Source of the DNA: Poindextera sp035295705
GTDB lineage: Bacteria > Pseudomonadota > Alphaproteobacteria > Caulobacterales > Caulobacteraceae
Direction of reading: 5' to 3'
Length of the DNA: 64,000 bases
Assembly (NCBI GenBank): GCA_035295705.1
Contig: DATGIN010000080.1
Coordinates: forward strand, 1-64,000
In this document: one piece after another, positions 1 to 9,341 of the stretch
How positions within the stretch are numbered: position 1 is the stretch's first letter
Layout: every line of letters begins with the position of its first letter
Position numbers and translations under genes: made by a program
Notes under the pieces: model-generated
Seen by the model: the letters and a program-made list of their open reading frames with translations, nothing else
What the model was told of the DNA's origin: nothing
Databases searched by the model: none

Positions 1-108
1 GCGCGGGGCCCTGCTTGCGCATGAAGGCCAAGTCGGGGAGGACCAACGCGCCGGGAACGCGCGGGATATTCCGGCCTGGAGCGAGACAGTGCACGCACGC
101 AATCCTTC

Positions 109-243
109 GTGAACGAAGGCGAGGGTACGCCCCCAGCCTACTACCTCTGGAGGCCAGGCATGACGGAGGCCGAACGCAACGGCGCGATCAACCTCGAAGC
201 TGAGCGGGGTATTGCTGTGGATTGCCGAGCCGCCGGATGTTGA
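109..243 (+). CDS. Short candidate reading frame or C-terminal remnant upstream of the secreted protein
   Basis: A GTG-initiated frame of 44 codons ends in TGA at 241-243 and overlaps the ATG (237-239) of the next gene, which would couple their translation. The frame stays open upstream to about position 25, so this may instead be the tail of a longer or broken gene. The product has a plausible, non-repetitive composition (segments YYLWRPGMTEAERNG and ERGIAVDCRAAGC) but I do not recognise a family. No convincing ribosome binding site precedes the GTG. Confidence 0.25.
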   Translation: MNEGEGTPPAYYLWRPGMTEAERNGAINLEAERGIAVDCRAAGC

Positions 244-674
244 AACCCGCGAGCCAAGCATTGCTCGCGGCTCTGTTTGGGTTGCTTGTGCTTGCCCGAC
301 CGTCCGCGGGCACCGCCGGCGACGACGAAACGACCGTTTGCGCCCTGGCGGCACACCCAGAACACTACTCTTCTCAAATGGTCGAGGTGCGAGCCCAGGT
401 AACATCTACGTCGACAGGCCTACTTCTGCTCTACGACAGCGCGTGTGTTCGTACGCCCATCGCTCTCAACATTCCGCACGAGATAAGACAGAGAGCTGAC
501 GTCTATCCCTTGTGGCGCGCGATATTCCGCGAAGGCGGGCACCTTGGCACTATAAATAAATACATAGTCGCAACCTTGTCAGGTCAGTTTATGACAGCAG
601 AGGGTGGAGGTTTCCTGCAGAACGGCATGCTCACACTTCATTCAGTTAGGCATATATATATAAAGATTGACTAG
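237..674 (+). CDS. Hypothetical secreted protein (145 aa)
   Basis: The ATG at 237 gives a short positively charged N-region and a hydrophobic core (LLAALFGLLVLA) followed by a small-residue cleavage zone, typical of a Sec signal peptide, so the product is probably periplasmic. An in-frame TTG at 222 is an alternative start. The mature part holds two cysteines (in TTVCALAAH and DSACVRTP) that could form a disulphide. I cannot assign a family. The 3' third, from about 540, is clearly poorer in G+C than everything else in the window and ends with a run of ATA codons (HIYIKID), rare in such genomes. This suggests recent acquisition. Confidence 0.6.
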   Translation: MLKPASQALLAALFGLLVLARPSAGTAGDDETTVCALAAHPEHYSSQMVEVRAQVTSTSTGLLLLYDSACVRTPIALNIPHEIRQRADVYPLWRAIFREGGHLGTINKYIVATLSGQFMTAEGGGFLQNGMLTLHSVRHIYIKID

Positions 675-720
675 CCGAATACGTCGACACGAATTGTATT
701 GGATCAGCTTGAGAATTCCG
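541..720. other. AT-rich patch with atypical codon use
   Basis: This stretch contains ataaataaataca and an atatatatataaag run, in strong contrast with the surrounding GC-rich DNA. It spans the end of the secreted-protein gene and the start of the following intergenic region. Such a patch commonly marks DNA of foreign origin, but I see no integrase, repeat or tRNA at its edges. Confidence 0.6.
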
Positions 721-1005
721 GCATCAGCTCGAATCACTACCAGAGCCGCACAGCTGTGAGGCGCTCAGGCGAGGCCGAGTGAGAGAGCGGGGGAGGGCTG
801 AGCGCAGCTAACAGTACGACCCGCAATAGCCACTCGGGATAACCTGGCTGGACGGGTTCTTCGCCACCGATGCCATCAGTTGCTCTCCTCATTGGCGCGG
901 CCCGCTTCTCTCGATGGTTCGCGCAGCGGCGCAATGCGCAGCGCTGCTGCGCTTTGCGTCGCTAACTGACTCCCGATAAGGTTCGTCAGCCACAGGAAGC
1001 CCGCC
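675..1005. other. Intergenic region upstream of the ferritin-like gene
   Basis: About 330 bases without a credible gene. A minus-strand frame of 65 codons exists (737-934) but looks like a GC-driven accident. The left part continues the AT-rich patch. The right part holds a strong inverted repeat (930-958), listed separately, and should contain the promoter of the gene at 1006. No clear -35/-10 pair could be picked by eye. Confidence 0.5.
930..958. repeat. Inverted repeat, 13-bp arms with one mismatch and 3-nt loop
   Basis: Arms cgcaatgcgcagc (930-942) and gctgcgctttgcg (946-958) pair with a single mismatch around the loop gct. It lies 47 bases before the ATG at 1006. There is no T-tract on either side, so it is not a classical terminator. 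It could be an operator or a 5'-leader hairpin. Confidence 0.6.
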
Positions 1006-2055
1006 ATGCAGCTGCGCTATACGTCCGAAGAGATCCTGGCCGACCACCCCTACGCGCGGCCCAACCTCTTCGGGGAGCGGCGGTTGCACGGCGGCTATGA
1101 CGCGGACGGTGTCTACCGTTCGCCCCGCACCGCCGTGCGCTGGCCGGCGATCAAGGCCTGGCAGGAGAGCCTGCTGGCCCGCGGCGGCGAGCTGGTCGAC
1201 GTCTCCACGCGCATCCTCAGCGCCCCGCACTACCCGAACCTGGCGCAGATGAAGCTGCTGCTGGCGAACGGCGTGACGCTGCCGCTGTGGAACAACCTCA
1301 CCACCACCGGCATCATCGAAGGGCGCGGGCGGATGCTGGCGACCATCGAAGCGCCCGACTTCCAGCCGCTGGTGGAGGAGGATATCTCCGAGACCGCGAC
1401 CGCGCACCTCAACAAGGGACTCTTCGTCGCCCACGGCCTGGACGAGGGCGGCGACGGATCGGGCAAGGTCGGGGCGCACGATCAGATGTGGTACGTCGTC
1501 CGTGACCTCGTGCTGGGCGAGAAGCTGCACCCGATCCCGGAGATCCCGGAGCGCGGCGGGCGCCCCGGCGGCGACACCCGGGAGATGCCGCAGGTCCCGG
1601 CGCCCCACGAGGCGCTGATCAAACAGCTGATGAACATTCTCCTGATCGAGATCCGCGCCGAACGGAGCTTCGCCTTCAACATCGCGCTGATGCGCGATCC
1701 GGAGGCGTTCCCGGCCAGGCCGGAGCAGGCCAAGCAGGCCGCAGCAATCGTGGACCAGATCCGCCAGGACGAGGCCAGCCACGTCGCCTACCTGCAACTC
1801 TTCGTTTCCGAGCTGCGCGGTCTGCACTTCAAGGCCGCAGGCGGCCTGGTCGAGGGCAAGAGCTTCATCGATCCCGTATGGACGCGGGTCGTCGCTTGGA
1901 ACGCCGACAATGTGCCGACGGCGGCGGCGCGAGCGACGCGCGAGCTGGTCGACCGCTGCTGCAAAGCCAAGCCGGACGGCGCCGCGCTCATGGAGCGGTT
2001 CGATGAGCTGGCGGACGTCGAAGCAACGAAGATGTTCGAAACGCAGCCGGCCTGA
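1006..2055 (+). CDS. Ferritin-like (putative diiron) protein, function unknown
   Basis: The 349-residue product has no signal peptide. Its central to C-terminal half contains a helix with Glu215 and Glu219 (EIRAE) and a later helix with Glu256-x-x-His259 (DEASH), the pattern of one half of a ferritin-like diiron site (E ... ExxH). A second half-site is less clear; the segment around EEDISETATAH could contribute. A cytosolic diiron oxidoreductase is an inference from these motifs only; similarity to a named enzyme was not recognised. The gene is followed after 34 bases by a small membrane-protein gene that has its own strong ribosome binding site. Confidence 0.6.
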   Translation: MQLRYTSEEILADHPYARPNLFGERRLHGGYDADGVYRSPRTAVRWPAIKAWQESLLARGGELVDVSTRILSAPHYPNLAQMKLLLANGVTLPLWNNLTTTGIIEGRGRMLATIEAPDFQPLVEEDISETATAHLNKGLFVAHGLDEGGDGSGKVGAHDQMWYVVRDLVLGEKLHPIPEIPERGGRPGGDTREMPQVPAPHEALIKQLMNILLIEIRAERSFAFNIALMRDPEAFPARPEQAKQAAAIVDQIRQDEASHVAYLQLFVSELRGLHFKAAGGLVEGKSFIDPVWTRVVAWNADNVPTAAARATRELVDRCCKAKPDGAALMERFDELADVEATKMFETQPA

Positions 2056-2089
2056 GGCTGGCTCGGCAGCATCCTAGGAGGGTTTGCCC

Positions 2090-2203
2090 ATGAGGCTCGG
2101 CAGCCTCGCCGTGATCATCCTGGCCGGCCTGGTCGTGATCGGCGACCTCTTCTTCATCTACGGCCTCGCCAGCGATCTGATGCACGGGCCGGGCGGGCTC
2201 TAG
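2090..2203 (+). CDS. Small single-pass membrane protein (37 aa)
   Basis: A near-perfect Shine-Dalgarno (aggaggg at 2076-2082) sits seven bases before the ATG. The product is almost entirely one hydrophobic helix (SLAVIILAGLVVIGDLFFIYG) ending in a short Gly/Pro tail, with Asp in the membrane span. The gene follows the ferritin-like gene in the same direction and its TAG stop shares the CTAG tetranucleotide with the stop of the convergent SDR gene. No family was recognised; it could be a membrane anchor or regulator of the upstream protein. Confidence 0.6.
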   Translation: MRLGSLAVIILAGLVVIGDLFFIYGLASDLMHGPGGL

Positions 2204-2883
2204 CGCCGCCCGTTGGTCACCGGAATCGCCGCGCCGGTCACGGCGCTCGCGTCGTCCGAGAGCAGGAAGAGGATCAGCTTGCCGATGTCGGCCGGCTGAA
2301 CCCAGCTGGCGAAGTCCGCCTTCGGCATGTCGCGGCGATTGGCCGGCGTATCGATGATCGACGGCATCACCGCATTGACCCGAACCTTCCCCGCGAGCTC
2401 CTCGGCCAGGCTTTCGGTCAGGCGCAGCACGCCCGACTTCGACGCCGCGTAGGCGCCCATGCCGCCTGCGGCGCGCGCCGCTGCGTTGGCGCCGATATTC
2501 ACGATCGCGCCGCCGGCGGCGATCAACGCCCCTTCTGCGGCCTGCGAGGCGTTCACGGCCGTGAGCAGGTTCAGGCGGAACATGTGCTCGAAAGTCGACG
2601 CGCCGCCGTCCTTGAGCGTCTGCCAGACGAACCCGCCGGCGATGTTGACCAGCCCGTCGATCTTGCCGCCGCCGAGCGCTGCGATCCTGGCCATGACATC
2701 GTTGGCCGCAGCCGCATTGGTCAGATCGACTCCGCAGAAGACGAGCGGGCCGCTTGCCTTGGCTTCGGCGTGATCCACGCGCGCGACCCGCGCGCCCGCC
2801 GCCTCCGCCATGCCGGCAACGACCGAACCGAGTACACCCAAGGCTCCGGTCACCACGATCAGCTTGCCGCTCAGGTCCGCCAT
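2200..2883 (-). CDS. SDR family NAD(P)-dependent oxidoreductase
   Basis: A 227-residue Rossmann-fold short-chain dehydrogenase. The N-terminal dinucleotide motif TGALGVLG is present, followed by the NIAGG motif (NNAG equivalent) and the catalytic YAASK. It is somewhat shorter than the usual 250 residues. The start is an ATG behind GGAGGG. It lies 19 bases downstream of the amidohydrolase and looks like the last gene of the minus-strand operon that begins near 8174. It probably oxidises a hydroxy intermediate of that pathway; the substrate cannot be read from the sequence. Confidence 0.85.
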   Translation of the reverse strand: MADLSGKLIVVTGALGVLGSVVAGMAEAAGARVARVDHAEAKASGPLVFCGVDLTNAAAANDVMARIAALGGGKIDGLVNIAGGFVWQTLKDGGASTFEHMFRLNLLTAVNASQAAEGALIAAGGAIVNIGANAAARAAGGMGAYAASKSGVLRLTESLAEELAGKVRVNAVMPSIIDTPANRRDMPKADFASWVQPADIGKLILFLLSDDASAVTGAAIPVTNGRR

Positions 2884-2902
2884 CGCAGTATCCCTCCACG
2901 CT

Positions 2903-4332
<1,430 letters not shown>

Positions 4333-4336
<4 letters not shown>

Positions 4337-5346
4337 CCGGCGTTCCTCATCGCGGCGGCGGCGGCGGCGCAGTCGGCCATGGCGACCTCGACACGGGCGC
4401 CGCCCCCCGCGCCCAAGGCTTCCAGCGCGCCCACCGCCGCGCCGAGGCCGGTGACCGGGTCGGAGAGGGCGTCGCCGAGAAACTGCGGCTGGCCGGCCGG
4501 CGTCCAATCGACCAGGCCGCCGGCCGCGGCCGCGTCGTCGCCGAACGCGACCCGAACGTCGTCGGGCGACCGCCAGCCGTATCCGGTGATCGCGACCCAG
4601 GTGAGCCGGGGGTTTGCTCGGAGGATGCGCTCTGCATCAAGGCCGAGCGAGGGCAGCGCCCGCGGCCGGCAACTCGTGATCAGGACGTCCGCCGCCGCGA
4701 TATGCGCGCGCAGCTCGGCCTGACCTTCGGCGGTCGCGAAATCGACTTCAAGACAGCGCTTTTGCGCATTCAATCGTTTGAAGAACTCCGCCGACGAGAC
4801 GCGCGTCGGATCCGGGCGGCGCGGGCTTTCGAGCTTGACGACCCGCGCGCCCATGGCGGCCAGGATGGCGCCGCACATCGGCCCGGCCCAAAGCGCCGAA
4901 AGGTCGACCACGGCGATGGGCGCGGCCCCCCGCGCATCGCGCCGCTGCGGCGGCGTCGGGCCGAAGCCGGTCGAGACCCGCTCTCCCACGAGCGCCGCCG
5001 GCAGGCCGAGCAGAATCGCCTGCTGAATCAAAACCTCCGACGGCCTGGTCGCGGCGATTTCGACGATCGCATCCCAGGTGTCGCCCGGTACGTCGGCGCA
5101 CAGCCACGCGGGCACGAGGTCCCGATCCTCCTCACGGGCGAGATTGATCGCGATCCAGGCGTCCTTCGCCCGCAGCAACCGGCACGCGCGGTTTGGCGAC
5201 CAGAGGCCCGGTTCCTTGAGGTCGAGCAGCCCCTCGCGACTCATGATCCCGAGGGCGTCCACCTCGACCCGCCGTCCGAAATTCTCGGTCAGCTCGGCGA
5301 TGCGACCGGCGAGGTGATGCAGCGCAGCGGCGATCGGGCTGGTCAC
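4333..5346 (-). CDS. CaiB/BaiF family CoA-transferase with rearranged domain order
   Basis: The 337-residue product contains the family III signature late in the chain. VVDLSALWAGPMCG at about residue 140 is followed by the KLESP, ADVLI and TGYGW segments and the FGDDAAAAGGL region where the catalytic Asp usually lies. The first 140 residues (ACRLLRAKDAWIAINL and LGLPAALVGE) look like the small domain that normally comes near the C-terminus. The order therefore looks permuted, and the chain is shorter than the standard 390-400 residues. Start is GTG at 5346, overlapping the crotonase stop (GTGA). Expected role: move CoA between acyl groups, or isomerise an acyl-CoA, in the operon pathway. Confidence 0.75.
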
Positions 5347-6338
5347 GGCGCCGGCTCGAGCGCGTCGATCAGGCCCCAGGCCAGGGCGAGGTCGACATCG
5401 ATGTCCGCGCCGGAGATGGCCATGAAGCAGGCGCGATGGCGGCCGATGCGGCGGGGGATCGACGCCGTGCCGCCGGCGCCGGGGATGAGGCCCATGGATA
5501 CCTCGGGCAGCCGGAAGAACGCCCCGGGCCGCGCCGTCACATGCGCGGCCGCCGCCGGGACCTCGATACCGGCGCCGACGCAGGCGCCATGCAGGCAGGC
5601 GGTCAGACGGCCCCCCAGGGCGTGCGCCAGGCGCGCCGGCGATCGCAGGCTGCGGATCAGGTGCGCCCGGCCCGCATCGTCTGCGCGGCCGAATTCGTCG
5701 AGGTCGCCGCCGGCGCTGAAGGCGGGGCCGGCGCCGCACAGAACGACGGGAGGTTGGTCCGGATGTTCGATTGCAAATTCAAATGCTTCAGCGAGTTCGT
5801 CGCGCATCGCCGCATCGAACGCGTTGCGGGCGGCGGGGCGGGTCAAGCGGAGTTCGATAGCCGCGTCGGCGGCGTGGATCGCCACGCGAGGCGCCGTATC
5901 GGGCGGGCGGTCGCGCGGCGGGTTCGCGGCGCGCCAGGCGCGAAAGCCCTCCGAGGCGAGCAGCATCGAGTAGGCGATGGACTCCTGCACGAGCGCCTCA
6001 TCGAAGCTGAGGCGCTCGCTGACCCGCAGCACCTGCGCGGCGACGGTAGCGGCGACCGGTTGGGCGGCGACGCGCTCCGCGAGCGCCATGGCGGCGGCCT
6101 CGGGGTCGCTTGCCGCCACCCAAGGCGCCGGCGCGTCGCGCTCGCAGCTCAGCAGGATGTCGAAGGGCTCCAGTCCGTTCGAGGGCCTTCGTCCCTGGCG
6201 ATGGAGGCCGATGCGCACCAGCCCTGCCCGGTCCGGCGGGCGACCGCCCGTCACATCGATGATCGACGCGCCTGCGCCGCCACTGGCGATCAGCAGCCTC
6301 AGCGCGCCTCCGTCCGCGGCGGCGCCTGCGTCGCTCAC
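5343..6338 (-). CDS. Crotonase (enoyl-CoA hydratase/isomerase) family protein with rearranged termini
   Basis: The crotonase core is in the C-terminal 190 residues: RPAARNAFDAAM, FSAGGDLDEFG (oxyanion-hole strand), HGACVGAGIE and GLIPGAGGT. The chain stops soon after AWGLIDAL, where ordinary crotonases still carry 60-70 residues of trimerisation helices. The first 140 residues contain a segment (LAERVAAQPVA, ALVQESIAYSMLLASEGF) that resembles exactly that missing C-terminal region. GTG at 6338 overlaps the ligase stop (GTGA). An acyl-CoA hydratase, isomerase or hydrolase of the ligase product is likely; which one cannot be told. Confidence 0.75.
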   Translation of the reverse strand: MSDAGAAADGGALRLLIASGGAGASIIDVTGGRPPDRAGLVRIGLHRQGRRPSNGLEPFDILLSCERDAPAPWVAASDPEAAAMALAERVAAQPVAATVAAQVLRVSERLSFDEALVQESIAYSMLLASEGFRAWRAANPPRDRPPDTAPRVAIHAADAAIELRLTRPAARNAFDAAMRDELAEAFEFAIEHPDQPPVVLCGAGPAFSAGGDLDEFGRADDAGRAHLIRSLRSPARLAHALGGRLTACLHGACVGAGIEVPAAAAHVTARPGAFFRLPEVSMGLIPGAGGTASIPRRIGRHRACFMAISGADIDVDLALAWGLIDALEPAP

Positions 6339-7852
6339 CGCCCCGCGCCGACGCTCGCGGGCTGGTCGGCAGCCATCTCGGCGCGCAGCTGTCGGCGCAG
6401 CAATTTGCCGGTGTCGTTGTAGGGCAGAGCGTCGCGGAACGCCCAGACCTCCGGCGTCTTCGTCGACCGCAGCTTCGACTTGACCAGCGCGGCAAGCTCG
6501 TCGGGGCTCGGCCGCGCGTCCGTGGCCACGATGATGGCGGCGACGCGTTCCCCCCACTCGTTGTCGGGCACCCCCAACACCGCAACGTCCGCGACGCCGG
6601 GGTGCTGGCGAAGCACGTCTTCGACCTCGCCCGGCGAGATGTTCTCGCCCCCGCGCACGATCACGTCGTCCAGCCGGCCCTCGACGAACAGATAGCCGTC
6701 CTCGTCCAGGAAACCGGCATCGTTGGTGGCGAACCAGCCGTCGTCCTGGATCGCCTTCCTGTGCAGGTATTCGCCGGAGATCTGCTCGCCACGCACGTAA
6801 ACCTCGCCGGACTCGCCGGCCCCCAGCGGCTTCCCGCCCGGCGCGCGGATCTCCAGCTCCAGCGTCGGCAACGGCCGGCCGACCGAGCCAAGCCGGGCGC
6901 GAACCTTGGGGTCGGCCGACGCGATCGCTTGCCGGTGGTCGTCCGCGGTCAGGACGGCGATGGTCGAGCTGGTCTCAGTCAGCCCGTAGGCGTTCACGAA
7001 GTCCACGTGCGGCATCAGCTCGAGCGCGCGCTCGATCACCGGCTGCGGCATGCGGCCGCCGCCGTAGGAGAGCGACCGAAGCCTGGGCAGGGTCTCGCTG
7101 CGGCCCTCGAGCACGGTCAGGATGCGGCCGAGCATCGTCGGCACGACCATGGCCTGCGTCACCCGCTCGCGAACCGCGGCATCGACCCAGTCCTCGGGGG
7201 TGAACTGCGGCAGGTAGACAGTCCGGCGGCCGGCGTAGGTCGCGGTGAGACCCGCGGCGATACCGGCGATATGGTAGGGCGGCACGCAAACCAGCGCCGC
7301 CTCGTCCTCCTCGGCGCCCATGAACTCGACCGTCGAGGTGACGTACGCGGCAAGGTGCCGGTGGCGCAGGACGGCGACCTTTGGCTCCCCCGTTGTGCCG
7401 CTGGTGAAGAGCAGCACCGCGATGTCGCGCTCCGGATCGGGCGCGGGCGCCGCGCGGAACCGGGGGTCGGCGCAGGCGCGCTCGAAGTTGCTGCGCTCAG
7501 CCAGGAGCACGCCAGGCACGTCCTCCACGCGGCCGATCATGTCGTCGTCCACGATGGCGATGGAGGGCGCGGTGCGCGCGAGCAGCCGCCGCAGATCCGC
7601 ATCCGGCAGCCGATAGTTCAGCGGTGCGAACGGCATGCCGATCTCGGCGCTGCCGAACAGCACGACCGGCAGCGTTTCGCTGTTCAGGCCGATGAAGACG
7701 GCCGTCACGGCATCCTGCTCGGCCAGCCAGGCTCCGCCTGCGCGGGCGCGCGTCGCCAATTCGTCGAAGCTCAGGCCGCCGCTCAGCGGCCCGACAGCGA
7801 TGCGCTCGGGGAAGGCTCCGGCGGCCATCTCGAGAAGGAGCGCGGTATGCAT
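6335..7852 (-). CDS. AMP-dependent acyl-CoA synthetase/ligase
   Basis: The 505-residue adenylate-forming enzyme shows the P-loop-like LLFTSGTTGEPK, the NAYGLTETSS motif, the GWFATNDAGFLDEDGY hinge region, VIRGGENISP-like VIVRGGENISPGEVE, and the C-terminal catalytic lysine region (NDTGKLLR). It should activate a carboxylic acid with ATP and load it onto CoA. The ATG at 7852 lies 13 bases after the small Cys-protein gene. Downstream crotonase, CoA-transferase and amidohydrolase genes overlap in series, so the ligase probably feeds the dedicated pathway they encode. The acid substrate is not evident. Confidence 0.9.
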   Translation of the reverse strand: MHTALLLEMAAGAFPERIAVGPLSGGLSFDELATRARAGGAWLAEQDAVTAVFIGLNSETLPVVLFGSAEIGMPFAPLNYRLPDADLRRLLARTAPSIAIVDDDMIGRVEDVPGVLLAERSNFERACADPRFRAAPAPDPERDIAVLLFTSGTTGEPKVAVLRHRHLAAYVTSTVEFMGAEEDEAALVCVPPYHIAGIAAGLTATYAGRRTVYLPQFTPEDWVDAAVRERVTQAMVVPTMLGRILTVLEGRSETLPRLRSLSYGGGRMPQPVIERALELMPHVDFVNAYGLTETSSTIAVLTADDHRQAIASADPKVRARLGSVGRPLPTLELEIRAPGGKPLGAGESGEVYVRGEQISGEYLHRKAIQDDGWFATNDAGFLDEDGYLFVEGRLDDVIVRGGENISPGEVEDVLRQHPGVADVAVLGVPDNEWGERVAAIIVATDARPSPDELAALVKSKLRSTKTPEVWAFRDALPYNDTGKLLRRQLRAEMAADQPASVGAGR

Positions 7853-7865
7853 TTGAAGTGGGGCC

Positions 7866-8174
7866 TCAGTCCGAGGCGGGCAGCTTCTTTGCTTCCTTGG
7901 CCGTGATGGCGCGCCCGTCGATGGAGAGCGAGCCCCGGCCGCCCTTGGTGCACAACACTTCAAGGCCGGTTTCTTCGTCGGCGAAGCGCTTGCCCGGCTG
8001 GGTGCCGGCTGAGAAGCTTTCCGCGGGCTCGCCGCCTTCCGGCTTGGCCGCCGCGTGCGCGATCATCGCCTGGCCGCCGCACTCCAGCGCGACCGCGCTC
8101 TTCGGCGGCTTAACCACCACCACCTCGGTGTCACACACCGCGCTTTTCCAGCGCGATCCGGGTGTTAGCTGCAT
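7866..8174 (-). CDS. Small conserved cysteine-containing protein heading the ligase operon
   Basis: A 102-residue soluble protein begins at an ATG (8174) with GAGGGAG upstream. Recognisable features are LTPGSRWKSAVCDTEVVVV, then LECGGQAMI and a C-terminal EVLCTKGG. The three cysteines lie in a compact beta-rich chain and could bind a metal or take part in redox chemistry. I recall similar short proteins beside acyl-CoA genes in other bacteria, but no function. It is the first gene of the coupled set and is followed after 13 bases by the ligase, so it probably acts in that pathway. Confidence 0.65.
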   Translation of the reverse strand: MQLTPGSRWKSAVCDTEVVVVKPPKSAVALECGGQAMIAHAAAKPEGGEPAESFSAGTQPGKRFADEETGLEVLCTKGGRGSLSIDGRAITAKEAKKLPASD

Positions 8175-8291
8175 AAATTCACTCCCTCGAAGCCTCTGTT
8201 GGCGCGTCGCCTGCGCTATCGTCCGACGGCGGCTGTCCGCTGTCCGCGCTTTTTCCGACGCGTGGGCCGACATTCCAAGCGGTTTGTCGCG

Positions 8292-9275
8292 CTAGCCGGC
8301 GGCCGCCTCCGACCCCTTGCAGGACGTCGCCGCAAACGCCTGACGCAAAGCTTCGAGCTCGTCGCGATCGGCGCGACGGCTGAGCGCGGTTTCGCCGACC
8401 AGTCCAAAACCGTGGAACGCGCCGGGATAGACATGCAGCTCGACCGGGACGCCCGCGCGCATCAGGCGGCGCGCGTACTCCAGGTTCTCCTCCAGGAAGA
8501 GGTCGAGCGCGCCGACGGCGATGAAGGTCGCCGGCAGCCCGGCGAGGGTCTCCGCCCGCGCCGCGGCGGCGTATGGCGACACCCCCTCCCCGCCCGGCTC
8601 GCGTCCGAGGATGCTCGCCCACCCGAAACGGTTCGACTCGCGGTTCCAGATGAACTCGCCGACATAGCCGTGCGGCTCCGGATGCTCGCGGTCGTCGATC
8701 ATCGGGTAGATCAGCATCTGGTAGGCCACCGCGACCTCACCGCGGTCGCGCGCGAGGAGCGCCAGGCCCGCTGCAAGGCCGCCACCGGCGCTCTCGCCCT
8801 TGATGGCGACGCGGCTCGCATCGACCCCGAGCGCGGGTGCATTCGCGTGGAGCCACTTCAGCCCCGCGTAGCAATCCTCGAGATTCCCAGGAAAACGCGT
8901 CTCCGGAGCCAAGCGATAGTCCACCGAGACGATGACGCAATCCAGATCGCGGGCCAGTACGCGGTTGGCGACGTCGGACATCTGCGCAGAGCCCAGCACA
9001 TAGCCGCCGCCGTGGACGTGCAGGATCGCCGGGCGAGGCTCGCTCGCCGCCTTCGGCCGGTAAACGAGCACGCGCACGTCAGGTCCGCCGGCCGAGCCCG
9101 GCGCCACCCGCCCCTCCACCCCGATCCCTGGCGTCGCTACTTCCCGCTGCGGCCGTGGCGGCGCCGAGCGCAACAACGGCAGGGTCGCGGCGTCGACGGT
9201 GAAGGCTGGGTAGGCCGGAAAGGCTTCCAGCCCGGGCACGAGCTCGGGATGAACAAGGTGCTTGGACGACGGCAT
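8292..9275 (-). CDS. Alpha/beta hydrolase, HSL-type esterase/lipase family
   Basis: The 327-residue protein carries the HGGGYVLGS oxyanion-hole motif and the nucleophile elbow GESAGGG of the hormone-sensitive-lipase group, with a C-terminal aspartate/histidine region (AVGALDLFLEE, YPGAFHGFG). It should hydrolyse short-chain carboxyl esters in the cytoplasm; no signal peptide is visible. The start is taken at the ATG at 9275, which has AGGGG upstream; a 14-residue longer form is possible. It is separated by 117 bases from the small Cys-protein gene and may or may not share its transcript. Confidence 0.85.
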   Translation of the reverse strand: MPSSKHLVHPELVPGLEAFPAYPAFTVDAATLPLLRSAPPRPQREVATPGIGVEGRVAPGSAGGPDVRVLVYRPKAASEPRPAILHVHGGGYVLGSAQMSDVANRVLARDLDCVIVSVDYRLAPETRFPGNLEDCYAGLKWLHANAPALGVDASRVAIKGESAGGGLAAGLALLARDRGEVAVAYQMLIYPMIDDREHPEPHGYVGEFIWNRESNRFGWASILGREPGGEGVSPYAAAARAETLAGLPATFIAVGALDLFLEENLEYARRLMRAGVPVELHVYPGAFHGFGLVGETALSRRADRDELEALRQAFAATSCKGSEAAAG

Positions 9276-9341
9276 GACGCGACCCCTGGACCAGGCTGAC
9301 GCCGCAGGTAGCCACAAACGGCGGGGTCGTGGGAAGACCGG

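Noticed and set aside
889..1827. A 312-codon open frame on the minus strand opposite the ferritin-like gene
   Set aside because: It lies fully antisense to a gene with good composition and motifs, is rich in Arg, Val and His as usual for high-GC shadow frames, and has no ribosome binding site or recognisable domain.
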